A stretch of 35,543 nucleotides of DNA from Hyphomicrobiales bacterium (GCA_947455455.1 CANGOE010000025.1:1-35543), one strand, 5' to 3'. Counted from the stretch's first letter, positions 8,515 through 17,418 are shown. Numbers and translations: made by a program. Notes: generated by a model from the letters alone, not told the origin.

Positions 8515-9537
8515 ATGAGCATGGCGATGCACAGCACACAATCCAGACAAGACATCATCAACAATATGACTGCAACACTGAATTCATTTAAAAATTCAGA
8601 CAGCGAAATTGACAGCTTTTTAAAAAGCAATGAATTTACCATTTCCTCCGCGTTTAACGAAAAACAAAAAATAAAATTCATCTTTGAAGAATTAATACAT
8701 CTTTCAAAAAAACTGGACATTGAATCAGCAATTGCGACGCAATCCCCGCTTAAAAAAATCGAAAAACTGACCTCACTGTTTTCTGATATTTTAAAACTCA
8801 TTAAAACCGATCCATTGATATTAAATGAAACAAATGTAATCGAGCTCAATAAAAATCTTGAAACCATTATTGAAAAATATGACGAAATATATGAATTCAT
8901 TCAGCATTTAAAAATGTCGGCATTGTTATTTAAAGACAATGCCTTTTTTGATATTCAACAGGTCATTGCGAATGCAAAAAGCATCGAGCAAACCAGATCC
9001 AGAATGGATGACATTCTAGCCGGCTCGGAGTCATCCTCAGCCGCCGCCGGTGTCGCCACAAGCCATAATTTTTTTGGCGATTCCAGCAGGGATTATGATA
9101 TTTTTTCGATCAAATGGGCCAAAATTGTCCTCGGCCTTTTTGTGATTACCATCGCATTGGCCCTGTATTTATACATCAACGGCAAAGAACCGCCGGCTGA
9201 TATATTTGAATTGACCGTTTATATGTCGAACAAAATTGTTATCTTTGGCTTGCTCATCTATGCCATTGTGTTCAGCGGCAGAATATACATCGCCAACTGG
9301 CACAATTACGCCATCAACAAACACAAGCAGAACGCATTGCAGACTTTTGTGGCGCTGGTCCACACCACAAAAGACGCGGACAAGAGAGACATCATCCTGA
9401 CCTATGCGGCCAACTGCATTTACAGCCAGCAGGAAACCGGCTTCAACAACCAGGCCTCGGCAGGGTCCAACCCGTCCGAACAGATCGCCAAAATCGCCGA
9501 AGCGATTGTGAAGGCAACACCGAAAAGCTCGGCATGA
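8515..9537 (+). CDS. AT-rich orphan membrane protein of unknown function
   Basis: The product is about 340 residues if the ATG at 8515 is used; ATGs at 8521 and 8527 are equally possible and none has a good ribosome binding site. Residues 1-200 are charged, Lys/Glu/Asn-rich and predicted mostly helical. Two membrane segments follow at about 204-221 and 241-259. The C-terminal ~80 residues are soluble and include NKHKQNALQTFVALV and a stretch ending QQETGF; I recall similar tails in uncharacterised membrane proteins from scattered bacteria. Base composition is far from its neighbours: 8581-8640 has only 16 G/C in 60, rising toward normal near the 3' end. The gene is bracketed by repeat elements and splits pccA from pccB, which suggests horizontal acquisition. 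I assign no function. Confidence 0.8.
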   Translation: MSMAMHSTQSRQDIINNMTATLNSFKNSDSEIDSFLKSNEFTISSAFNEKQKIKFIFEELIHLSKKLDIESAIATQSPLKKIEKLTSLFSDILKLIKTDPLILNETNVIELNKNLETIIEKYDEIYEFIQHLKMSALLFKDNAFFDIQQVIANAKSIEQTRSRMDDILAGSESSSAAAGVATSHNFFGDSSRDYDIFSIKWAKIVLGLFVITIALALYLYINGKEPPADIFELTVYMSNKIVIFGLLIYAIVFSGRIYIANWHNYAINKHKQNALQTFVALVHTTKDADKRDIILTYAANCIYSQQETGFNNQASAGSNPSEQIAKIAEAIVKATPKSSA

Positions 9538-9561
9538 CCACCTTGCACAACCGTCCCCATC

Positions 9562-10197
9562 CGAACTGTCATGGCAGGGCCTGTCCCTGCCATCCACGAC
9601 TTTTCTGCAACCAAGCAAGTCGTGGATGACCGCCACAGGGGCGGTCATGACAGAGGGAAGGTGCATATCCTCCCGAATTGGCATGAAAGCGGTGGTTGAG
9701 GACGGGCACATCCTCCCCAAAATCAACCACCCAAACTGCCCCAAAACTGTCATGGCAGGGCCTGTCCCTGCCATCCACGGCTTTTCTGCAACCAAGCAAG
9801 TCATGGATGACCGCCACAGGGGCGGTCATGACAGGGGAGAGGCACATATCCTCCCGAATTGGCACGAATGCGGTGGTTGAGGAGGGGTACATCCTCCCCC
9901 AAATCAACCACCCAAATTCCCTCCAAATCTTCATGGCAGGGCCTGTCCCTGCCATCCACGGCTTTTCTGCAACCAAGCAAGTCGTGGATGACCGCCACAG
10001 GGGCGGTCATGACAGGGGAGAGGCACATATCCTCCCGAATTGACATGAATGCAGTGGTTGAGGCGGGGTACATCCTCCCCCAAATCAACCACCCAAACTG
10101 CCCCAAAACTGTCATGGCAGGGCCTGTCCCTGCCATCCACGACTTTTCTGCAACCAAGCAAGTCATGGATGACCGCCACAGGGGCGGTCATGACAGT
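9562..10197. repeat. Array of four palindromic units with a 181-bp period (block 4)
   Basis: Units start at 9569, 9750, 9931 and 10112, exactly 181 bp apart. Each ~88-bp unit has a left hairpin GGCAGGG/CCCTGCC (loop CCTGT) and a right hairpin GACCGCC/GGCGGTC facing it. Between units is a conserved ~93-bp spacer with its own inverted repeat, GGTGGTTGA...TCAACCACC (first copy 9691-9699 and 9723-9731). The array begins 25-30 bases after the stop of the AT-rich gene. The stretch 10198-10321, before the next gene, contains nothing I can name. Confidence 0.95.
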
Positions 10198-10321
10198 AGA
10201 GATTTTTTTAGACCTTTGCCCTCGTCAAAAGCCTCCCCCCTGTGCGAAACCTCTCCAAAGCCCTATGTTGACCGGATAAACAATCAGCACGGAACATGGA
10301 CACGGAACAGGGACACAGGTC

Positions 10322-11254
10322 ATGGAAATGAGCAAAAGCGCAGGGTTGCATCATGTGACCGCCGTATCGGGGGTGCCTAAGGAGAATGTGGCGTTTTATA
10401 CGCAGGTTCTCGGGCTTCGCATGGTCAAGCAGACCGTCAATTATGACGATCCGGGCACCTGGCATCTCTATTATGGCGATGGTCCGGCCAATCCGGGGTC
10501 GATTTTGACGTTCTTTCCGTGGACGCATGTCGGTCCGCGCCGCGCAGGCAGTGGCGAGACGGGTGAAACGTGGTTTCAGGCCCCATTGCCAAGCCTCGGC
10601 TTCTGGGTGGAGCGGTTGACGCAATATGCTGTGGCCTTCCGGCAGGTCGAACGGTTCGGGATTGTCTCTCTGGTGTTCCAGGACCCGCACGGGATGGATC
10701 TGTCGATTGCTTTTGGCGGTGACGAGGCGGCCTCCACCCCGGTCTGGACCTCGCCGATTGCGCAGGATATGGCGATTTCGGGCTTTGGCGGTGTGACCCT
10801 GCATGTGGCGCGGCCCGACAAGACCGCCCGCTGGCTGACCGAAGCCTTCGGCTGGCACTTTGTGCAGGAGCAGGATGGGCGTAGCCGCTTTTCGGCAGGG
10901 GGCACGGGCCTGGGACAATGGATCGATCTGGTCGCCAGCCCCTTGCCCATGGCCCAATTGGGCGCGGGCTCGGTCCATCACATCGCCTTTCGGGCCGACA
11001 GCGACGAGGCGCAAGCCGGAATGGCGCAGAGATTGCGCGATTTGGGCATCCAGACCACCGAGCAAAAGGACCGCAACTATTTCCGCTCGGTCTATTGCCG
11101 CGAACCATCGGGAATCATTGTCGAAATTGCCACAGATCAACCCGGCTTCGATGTCGATGAGCCGCTGGCCGAGATCGGCAACCAGCTGAAACTGCCGCCA
11201 TGGCTGGAGCCGCACCGCGCCGACATCGTCGCCGCCCTGCCGCCTTTGGCGTGA
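10322..11254 (+). CDS. VOC-superfamily ring-cleaving dioxygenase-like protein
   Basis: This 310-residue protein contains two glyoxalase/bleomycin-resistance (VOC) modules. The first begins GLHHVTAVSG, with the usual metal-binding His at H11. The second half has SVHHIAF and ends with IIVEIATD, matching the other His and Glu ligand positions. The layout resembles the MhqO/YkcA group annotated as ring-cleaving dioxygenases, associated in Bacillus with quinone and hydroquinone stress. Members typically bind Fe(II) or another divalent metal; the substrate here is not determinable. The ATG at 10322 is weakly supported by AGG; the ATG at 10328 is an alternative. Its stop lies four bases before the next gene, so the two are probably cotranscribed. 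Confidence 0.85.
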   Translation: MEMSKSAGLHHVTAVSGVPKENVAFYTQVLGLRMVKQTVNYDDPGTWHLYYGDGPANPGSILTFFPWTHVGPRRAGSGETGETWFQAPLPSLGFWVERLTQYAVAFRQVERFGIVSLVFQDPHGMDLSIAFGGDEAASTPVWTSPIAQDMAISGFGGVTLHVARPDKTARWLTEAFGWHFVQEQDGRSRFSAGGTGLGQWIDLVASPLPMAQLGAGSVHHIAFRADSDEAQAGMAQRLRDLGIQTTEQKDRNYFRSVYCREPSGIIVEIATDQPGFDVDEPLAEIGNQLKLPPWLEPHRADIVAALPPLA

Positions 11255-11258
11255 ACGG

Positions 11259-12083
11259 ATGACCACTTCGGTCATCATTCCGGCCTATCGGGCGCAGGAT
11301 TGCCTGTCGCGGGCGATCCTGAGCCTGCGCGCCCAGACGGTGACCGATTGGCAGGCAGTGATTGTCAGCGATGACGGGGTCGATTATCGCGCCGTGCTGG
11401 AGGCCGCCGGATTGGTGGACGGGCGGATGCTGTTTGTCTCGACAGGGCAAGTCGGCTCCGGCTGTCATCATGCCCGCAATGTCGGGCTGGGAGCCATCAC
11501 GGGCGAGGCCGTCAGCTGGCTCGATGCCGATGATGAATGGTTGCCCGACCGGCTGGAAATCCTGTTGCCGCTGGCGAGGCACTACGGGGCCGCCGCCGAT
11601 CAATTGTTATGCGTGGACGAGGACACCGGACAGCCCCTGCCCCAACCCGACAGAGTGGCCCCAGAGATGCAACAACTCGATCTGGCGGGATTTATGGTGC
11701 TGGATCAACCGCTTGTGCCGCTGTTCCTGCGCGAACATGTGCAAGAGCGCATCGCAGGGGCGGAAATGGCCGAAGATGTATTGGCCAATATCCGGCTGAT
11801 CGACCGCCTCGGCACCCTGCCGGTGGTTCCGCAACGGCTCTACCGCTATTATATCCGGTCGTCGTCGCTGGCCCATACCGCGCAAGCCGAGGACCGTTTC
11901 GAGCAGGCCTATGCCGCTTATATGGCACGGCTCGAGCATGGCGACGGTTTCGGCCTCGGTCCGGCCTCCCGCATTGTTGCCCTTGCCGGCTTTGCCCGCA
12001 AGCGCGCGCTCAATCAGGCCTATGCCGAGGCCAGACGCACACAACCCACACTGACCTTTCAGGATTTTGTCGGCGGAATGTAA
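11259..12083 (+). CDS. Family 2 glycosyltransferase
   Basis: This 274-residue protein begins with the GT-A fold signature TTSVIIPAYRAQDCLSRAI, followed by IVSDDG and SWLDADDEW, the latter carrying the DxD-type metal and nucleotide-sugar binding site. It lacks membrane segments, so it probably acts in the cytoplasm, transferring a sugar to an unidentified acceptor. The C-terminal half is less conserved and does not reveal the acceptor. It starts four bases after the VOC gene with no strong ribosome binding site, suggesting translational coupling. No other polysaccharide gene is nearby, so it is an isolated transferase. A repeat array follows the stop. Confidence 0.85.
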   Translation: MTTSVIIPAYRAQDCLSRAILSLRAQTVTDWQAVIVSDDGVDYRAVLEAAGLVDGRMLFVSTGQVGSGCHHARNVGLGAITGEAVSWLDADDEWLPDRLEILLPLARHYGAAADQLLCVDEDTGQPLPQPDRVAPEMQQLDLAGFMVLDQPLVPLFLREHVQERIAGAEMAEDVLANIRLIDRLGTLPVVPQRLYRYYIRSSSLAHTAQAEDRFEQAYAAYMARLEHGDGFGLGPASRIVALAGFARKRALNQAYAEARRTQPTLTFQDFVGGM

Positions 12084-12136
12084 AACCGACTGGCGGGTTG
12101 AAGGCCTGCTCATCACCACCTGCCATGACTGCTCTT

Positions 12137-12515
12137 GCTCTGTCATGCCCGCCCTTGTGGCGGGTACCCACGTCTTTCTAGCACTGATGAAGCAAAGTCG
12201 TAGATGGCCGGGACAGGCCCGGCCATGACAGTGTGAGGGCATAAGGCCTGCTCATCACCACCTGGCATGACCGCCTTTGCTCTGCCATGCCTGCCCTTGC
12301 TCTGTCATGCCCGCCCTTGTGGCGGGTATCCATGTCTTTCTGGCGCTGGTGAAGCAAAGCCGTGGATGGCCGGGACAGGCCCGGCCATGACAGTGTGGGG
12401 GCATAAGGCCGCCTAATCACCACATGTCATGTCCGCCCTTGTGGCGGGTACCCACGTCTTTCTTGGCCTGTTAAAAGCAAGTCGTGGATGGCCGGGACAG
12501 GCCCGGCCATGACAC
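12137..12515. repeat. Array of three palindromic repeat units (block 5)
   Basis: Left halves start at 12143, 12305 and 12427. The left hairpin is CCCGCC/GGCGGG with loop CTTGT; the right one is GGCCGGG/CCCGGCC with loop ACAGG. Spacers contain a partly duplicated segment (around 12100-12140 and 12250-12300, CTCATCACCACCTG-like). A further half element (12549-12563, CCATGCCCGCCCTTA) abuts the pccB stop codon. The array fills the gap between the convergent glycosyltransferase and pccB genes. Confidence 0.93.
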
Positions 12516-12560
12516 TATGGGGGAAGGAGGCCGCCTAAACACCACCTTCCATGCCCGCCC

Positions 12561-14093
12561 TTACAGGGGAATATTGTCGTGTTTTTTCCATGGCCGCTCG
12601 GCCTGCTTGTGGGCCAGCATGGCCAAAGCGCGGGCCAGACGGCGGCGGGTGGAATGGGGCATGATCACTTCGTCGATGTAGCCGCGCTCGGCCGCCACAA
12701 ACGGCGAGAGGAAGCGTTGCTCGTATTCGGCAGTGCTGGCGGCGATTTTCTCGGGATCGTTCATGTCCTGACGGAAGATGATCTCCACCGCGCCCTTGGC
12801 CCCCATCACCGCAATCTGCGCGGTCGGCCAGGCATAATTGATGTCGGCCCCGATATGTTTCGAGGCCATCACGTCATAGGCCCCGCCGAATGCCTTGCGG
12901 GTGATGACCGTCACCAAAGGCACCGTGGCCTCGGAATAGGCATAAAGCAGTTTGGCCCCGTGCTTGATCAACCCGCCATATTCCTGTGCGGTGCCGGGCA
13001 GGAAGCCCGGAACGTCGACAAAGCTGATGATCGGAATTTCGAAACTGTCGCAAAAACGCACAAACCGCGCCGCCTTGCGCGAGGCATCCGAATCCAGCAC
13101 CCCCGCCAGCACCATCGGCTGGTTGGCAACAATCCCGACCGTACGCCCCTCGATGCGCCCGAAACCGGTGATGATATTGCGGGCATAGGCCTCCTGGATC
13201 TCGAAGAAATCCGCCTCGTCGACGGTCTTCAAAATCAGTTCCTTCATGTCATAGGGCTTGTTGGGATTGTCGGGGATCAGGGTGTCGAGCGAGGTATCGA
13301 CCCGCTCGGCCACATCGAAACTCTCCCACACCGGCACGCCATCGGTGTTGTTGGCGGGCAGGAAGTCGATCAGGCGGCGCAGTTGCAACAGGGCTTCCAG
13401 ATCATTGTCCCACGCGCCATCGGCAACCGAGGACCGGCTGGTATGGACCTTGGCCCCGCCCAGCTCTTCCGCCGTCACGGTTTCATTGGTCACGGTTTTG
13501 ACGACATCCGGACCCGTCACGAACATATAGCTGGTATCGCGCACCATGAAGATGAAGTCGGTCATGGCCGGCGAATAGACATCGCCCCCTGCACAAGGCC
13601 CCATGATCAGCGAAATCTGCGGGATCACGCCGGACGCGATCACATTGCGCTTGAACACTTCGCCATAACCGCCAAGCGCGGCCACGCCCTCCTGAATACG
13701 CGCACCACCGGCATCGAACAGGCCGATGATCGGCGCGCGCATTTTCAGCGCCATATCCTGGATCTTGTTGATCTTGGCCGCATGGGTTTCCGACAGCGAA
13801 CCGCCGAATACGGTGAAATCCTTGGCAAAGACAAACACGGTGCGGCCATTGACGGTGCCCCAGCCGGTGACCACGCCATCACCGGGCACCTTGCTGTCCT
13901 GCATGCCGAAATCCACACAGCGATGCTGGACGAACATGTCGAATTCCTCGAACGAGCCGCGATCGAGCAACAGGTCGATGCGTTCGCGGGCTGTCAGCTT
14001 GCCACGGGCATGCTGGGCATCGATGCGTTTCTGACCACCACCGAGATGCGCTTCGCGACGGCGCAGATCCAGCTTTTCAAGGATGTCTTTCAT
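12561..14093 (-). CDS. pccB: Propionyl-CoA carboxylase beta subunit (carboxyltransferase)
   Basis: This 510-residue protein is the usual PccB length. It transfers the carboxyl group from biotin on PccA to propionyl-CoA, giving methylmalonyl-CoA. Typical features are the N-terminal [20 protein letters not shown], the oxyanion-hole glycine pairs in [11 protein letters not shown] and [12 protein letters not shown], the C-terminal carboxyltransferase half with [15 protein letters not shown], and the ending KHDNIPL. I chose the ATG at 14093 (MKDILEKL) because GGAAGGG lies seven bases upstream; an in-frame GTG at 14114 is less likely. The TAA stop coincides with the edge of a half repeat element. 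pccA lies 4.5 kb downstream on the same strand beyond oppositely oriented genes, so the two subunits are not in one operon. Confidence 0.95.
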   Translation of the reverse strand: MKDILEKLDLRRREAHLGGGQKRIDAQHARGKLTARERIDLLLDRGSFEEFDMFVQHRCVDFGMQDSKVPGDGVVTGWGTVNGRTVFVFAKDFTVFGGSLSETHAAKINKIQDMALKMRAPIIGLFDAGGARIQEGVAALGGYGEVFKRNVIASGVIPQISLIMGPCAGGDVYSPAMTDFIFMVRDTSYMFVTGPDVVKTVTNETVTAEELGGAKVHTSRSSVADGAWDNDLEALLQLRRLIDFLPANNTDGVPVWESFDVAERVDTSLDTLIPDNPNKPYDMKELILKTVDEADFFEIQEAYARNIITGFGRIEGRTVGIVANQPMVLAGVLDSDASRKAARFVRFCDSFEIPIISFVDVPGFLPGTAQEYGGLIKHGAKLLYAYSEATVPLVTVITRKAFGGAYDVMASKHIGADINYAWPTAQIAVMGAKGAVEIIFRQDMNDPEKIAASTAEYEQRFLSPFVAAERGYIDEVIMPHSTRRRLARALAMLAHKQAERPWKKHDNIPL

Positions 14094-14215
14094 GGTCAGC
14101 CCTTCCATAATCACATACGATAGCCGGATTGATCGCGCTCCGGCCTGCCTTCAGACATTCTCACTAGCATGGCTCTGTCTGTTTCGGCAGTAAGACATTA
14201 GGGGAGGATTGCGCC

Positions 14216-15061
14216 TCAATTCTGGCCCACAGGCATCAGCGACAGCACCAGAGCGGCCACCTCGGCCTCGCGCCATTTGGCGGCACGGCGGGTCAGGGCT
14301 TCCTCGTCATGGCCCCAAACCTCCATCTGGAAATCCTCGTCCAGATGGGCCAGCGCCCAGACTTCAGCCAGTGGCAAGCGTTGATGCGCCACCGCCAGCG
14401 CCAATAGGACCGATCCGGTCAGGGTGGTGAGCGTGTGCAGTGCGGCCAGCGTCAACGGATGATCGAAACGGTCGACCGCCTGCCTGATGGCGGCAAGGGA
14501 TTCCGGAGGCTGATCGACAAAAAACAGGCCCTGCGTCAGGCGCAAGGGCGCGGCAAAGGCGGTTTCGGCCCAATGCAAGACAGGCCCCCATTGATCCTGT
14601 TGCAAAGCCACCAGCCGGTCGGGCATCTCGGCCCGATAGCACAGCAAATCCGACCCCGCATAGCGCGCCGCATCGGCCTGCACCTCCTGCATCTGCAAGG
14701 CCACACCGTCGAGGGCTGAATTGACCAGTCGCGTCAGCGGCATCTGGACGGGATCGATGACCTCGGCAATGGCCTGCCATTCCTGCGCCAGATGCTCGGC
14801 CAAGGGACGGGACGGCACCAGCAAGGGCTTGCGGGCGGGGGTTTTGGTCAAGCGGTCATCCAGCGCAATGGCGAAACCGCCATCCTGTTGCTTGACCTCG
14901 ACACGGGTCCAGAAGCGGCGTGGCAGGCTCGATTTCAGATCCTTGCGCGCCATCGCCACCGGATCGATATCCTCGCCCGCATGGGGCAACAGATCTTTCA
15001 ACAACGTCGGGATCGCACCGAAGGGCAATGGGCGGGTGGTTTTGTCCTGATCATCCGTCAT
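14216..15061 (-). CDS. ATP12-family F1-ATPase assembly chaperone
   Basis: This 281-residue protein is recognised as ATP12 by RRFWTRVEV, ALDDRLTKTPARKPLLVP and AQEWQAIAEVIDP in the N-terminal half and by a helical C-terminal half ending in LDEDFQMEVWG. In mitochondria ATP12 binds the F1 alpha subunit and prevents its aggregation before hexamer assembly; alphaproteobacterial homologues are taken to do the same. The first ~50 residues are a variable lead. The gene follows the HAD phosphatase by 12 bases and is the last gene of the crcB-rluC-HAD-ATP12 run, an order I recall from other alphaproteobacteria. The 122 bases to pccB probably hold the pccB promoter. Confidence 0.9.
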   Translation of the reverse strand: MTDDQDKTTRPLPFGAIPTLLKDLLPHAGEDIDPVAMARKDLKSSLPRRFWTRVEVKQQDGGFAIALDDRLTKTPARKPLLVPSRPLAEHLAQEWQAIAEVIDPVQMPLTRLVNSALDGVALQMQEVQADAARYAGSDLLCYRAEMPDRLVALQQDQWGPVLHWAETAFAAPLRLTQGLFFVDQPPESLAAIRQAVDRFDHPLTLAALHTLTTLTGSVLLALAVAHQRLPLAEVWALAHLDEDFQMEVWGHDEEALTRRAAKWREAEVAALVLSLMPVGQN

Positions 15062-15073
15062 CGCTATCGCGCC

Positions 15074-15715
15074 TTACGCCTGCAGAGCCAACAAGTCTTC
15101 CATCGCCGAAATGATGCGGCTGGCCCCGGCCTCGCGCAACGAAGCGACCGGATGATAGCCCCAATCGACACCGATACCGGTAATCCCCGCCGAAACCGCC
15201 ATGCTCATGTCATAGGAGGTATCACCGACAAAAAAGCAGCGGGATTTATCCATGCCGGTTTCTGCAATCGCCGTCTCCAGCATCGAAGGATGCGGCTTGG
15301 AAGGATGGGTATCGGCCGTCTGGATGGTCGAAAACAGACCCGTCCAGCCATGCTGTTCGATCACCCGCATGATCCCGCGCACCGATTTGCCGGTGGCCAC
15401 GCCCAAGGTCACATCGGGGCGGGCGGCAAGGCTTGTCAGGGTTTGGGTGACGGCAGGAAACAACGGCTCGTGATGGGCGGGATCGCTCAACACCTGATTG
15501 AACAGCTTGCGATAGGTTGCATCCAGCTCGGCCACCGGCCCGTCTTTGCCCACCAGCGCCTCAAAGGTCGGGGTCAGCGACAGGCCGACCAGAGACAGGA
15601 CTTTTTCACGGCTCGGCACAGGCAGTCCATGCGCCTCGAAGGTGGCGCATTGGGCGGCATAGATCAGGTTCTGGCTGTCCACCAGCGTGCCATCGACATC
15701 GAAAATAATCAGCAT
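15074..15715 (-). CDS. HAD-IA family phosphatase, phosphoglycolate phosphatase-like
   Basis: This 213-residue hydrolase starts MLIIFDVDGTLVDSQ, giving the nucleophile D6 and the acid/base D8 of HAD motif I. Motif II is in VATGKSVRG, the motif III Lys is in SKPHPSML, and motif IV is FVGDTSYDM. An alpha-helical cap between motifs I and II marks subclass IA. Phosphoglycolate or another small phosphate ester is the likely substrate, but this family is promiscuous. The start codon lies two bases after the stop of the upstream pseudouridine synthase, so translation is probably coupled. Confidence 0.9.
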   Translation of the reverse strand: MLIIFDVDGTLVDSQNLIYAAQCATFEAHGLPVPSREKVLSLVGLSLTPTFEALVGKDGPVAELDATYRKLFNQVLSDPAHHEPLFPAVTQTLTSLAARPDVTLGVATGKSVRGIMRVIEQHGWTGLFSTIQTADTHPSKPHPSMLETAIAETGMDKSRCFFVGDTSYDMSMAVSAGITGIGVDWGYHPVASLREAGASRIISAMEDLLALQA

Positions 15716-15717
15716 GC

Positions 15718-16986
15718 TTATTCGTCCGGCGAATCTTCGATCGGGTCGTAATGGCCAGTTTCAAAGCCCAGCAGGTTCCAGCTTTGCCGCATATGGGTGG
15801 GCAGAGGGGCCGTCACATCAATCGGCTTATGGGTGCGCGGATGCGGAATGACGATCCGGCGCGCCAGCAAATGCAAGCGCTTCTGGATACCGCCGGGCAA
15901 TTCCCAGTTTTCAATGTCGAAATATTTCGGATCCCCGATGATCGGATGTCCGATATGGGCGGCATGGGCACGCAACTGGTGGGTGCGGCCCGTCACAGGC
16001 TTCATCGACAGCCATGACACTTTCTGCGCGGCCGTTTCAACCACCGCATAATAGGTCACGGCATGGGAGGCACCGTCATCGCCGTGCTTGGCGACCACCA
16101 TTTTGGCATCGCCGTCATCATCCTCGCCCTTGGCGAGATAGGTGGAGACGCGGCCCTGTTTGACACGCGGCACACCGGCCACCAGGGCCCAATAGATCTT
16201 GCGCGTGTCACGGGCACGGAAACTTTTAGCCAGAGCGGAAGCCGAAAAACGGTTTTTGGCAATCACCAGACAGCCCGACGTATCACGATCGAGCCGATGC
16301 ACGAGACGCGGCTTCTGGCCGTGACGGTCCATCAAAGCATCCAGCATGCCGTCGACATGGCGGGTCATGCCCGAACCGCCCTGCACCGCAAGCCCCATCG
16401 GCTTGTCGATGACCAACATATCCTCATCCTCGTAGAGGGTGATGGATTTCAGGAAGGCACGGGTTTCCTCGTCTTTGCCGGGGGGGCGCTCTTTCGGGCG
16501 TTGCTCTTCGAGGTGGAGGGGCGGAATACGCACCGCCTGTCCTGCTTCCAGCCGGTCCTTGGTCTCGACCCGCCTTGAATTGACGCGCAATTCACCTTTA
16601 CGGACAATCCGCTGGATATGGCTGAACGACAGGCCGGGGAACCGCGCTTCCAGAAAGCGGTCCACCCGCATGCCGTTTTCATCGGGGGTGACAGTGACCG
16701 TCTGCACGGTGGTGGTGTTGACCGGCACAGCAACGGGCTCGGACACAGGACGGGCCTGCGGAGCGGCCATGCTGGGCAGGGCCTTGCGGGGCCGTTGGGC
16801 CTTGTCCATCTCGCCGGTGGCCACAGGGGCGCGGCGGTTCTGCGAGGAAAACGATCCCTTGGGACGCTGTGTTTCCCCGTCGTCCAAGCGCACGGCCGCC
16901 TGACGGCTGGCGCGGGCGGCCGCCGCTTTTCTGGGATCGGCGCGGAAATGCTTCCGGCCCGCTGATCCTGTCTTTTTGCCCTTCAT
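15718..16986 (-). CDS. rluC: RluC/RluD-family 23S rRNA pseudouridine synthase
   Basis: The enzyme isomerises specific uridines in 23S rRNA to pseudouridine. The protein has 422 residues: a basic, low-complexity N-terminal extension (1-95), an S4 RNA-binding domain (about 105-160, beginning NGMRVDRFLEARFPG), and the catalytic domain with RLVHRLDRDTSGCL, whose D233 is the nucleophile. RTHQLRAHAAHIGHPI further on is also typical. The extension makes it roughly 100 residues longer than E. coli RluC, probably as a disordered RNA-binding tail. RluC rather than RluD is chosen from the gene order beside crcB and the HAD/ATP12 genes and is less certain than the family. It overlaps neither neighbour: 45 bases to crcB upstream and 2 to the phosphatase. 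Confidence 0.9.
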   Translation of the reverse strand: MKGKKTGSAGRKHFRADPRKAAAARASRQAAVRLDDGETQRPKGSFSSQNRRAPVATGEMDKAQRPRKALPSMAAPQARPVSEPVAVPVNTTTVQTVTVTPDENGMRVDRFLEARFPGLSFSHIQRIVRKGELRVNSRRVETKDRLEAGQAVRIPPLHLEEQRPKERPPGKDEETRAFLKSITLYEDEDMLVIDKPMGLAVQGGSGMTRHVDGMLDALMDRHGQKPRLVHRLDRDTSGCLVIAKNRFSASALAKSFRARDTRKIYWALVAGVPRVKQGRVSTYLAKGEDDDGDAKMVVAKHGDDGASHAVTYYAVVETAAQKVSWLSMKPVTGRTHQLRAHAAHIGHPIIGDPKYFDIENWELPGGIQKRLHLLARRIVIPHPRTHKPIDVTAPLPTHMRQSWNLLGFETGHYDPIEDSPDE

Positions 16987-17031
16987 GCCGCCAAGCCTTT
17001 CTTTAAACCCAAACCCCGCATGTGCAGGCGA

Positions 17032-17418
17032 TCAGGCCCATACACGGATCACGGCCAGACCTGCAAACAGGCCCAGCACCGACAGAACAACCGACCCCAG
17101 CACATAGCCCAGTGCATGCAGGGGGTCGCCCCGCTCCCACAACAAGGCCACATCCAGCGAAAAGGCCGAAAACGTGGTGTATCCACCCAATATGCCCGTG
17201 GTCATGAACAGACGCAGGGGTTGCGACCATTGCGCATCGGCCTTGAAAGCAAAATACGCCGCCGCCATGCCCATGAGGACCGATCCGCTGATATTGATCA
17301 GCATCACACCCCACGGAAAATCACTGCCTATCAGCCGACTGACCGACAGATTGATGAGATGGCGGGCCACAGCCCCCAAACCACCACCGGCAAAAACGAT
17401 CAGAACCGACTGCATCAT
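17032..17418 (-). CDS. crcB: Fluoride exporter CrcB/Fluc
   Basis: This 128-residue, four-helix inner-membrane protein forms the dual-topology dimeric fluoride channel. Family markers are GGGLGAVARH near residue 11, the pore Asn N42 in INISGS, and GILGGYTTFSAF at 75-86 with the conserved Phe residues of the fluoride path. The length is standard. Two consecutive ATGs (17418 and 17415) are possible starts. I looked for a fluoride riboswitch in the 84 bases upstream and saw none. It is the first gene of the run that continues into rluC. Confidence 0.93.
   Translation of the reverse strand: MMQSVLIVFAGGGLGAVARHLINLSVSRLIGSDFPWGVMLINISGSVLMGMAAAYFAFKADAQWSQPLRLFMTTGILGGYTTFSAFSLDVALLWERGDPLHALGYVLGSVVLSVLGLFAGLAVIRVWA

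Noticed and set aside
12579-14123. 514-codon plus-strand open frame opposite pccB
   Set aside because: Antisense shadow of pccB, with a His/Asp/Gly-rich product and no recognisable domain.
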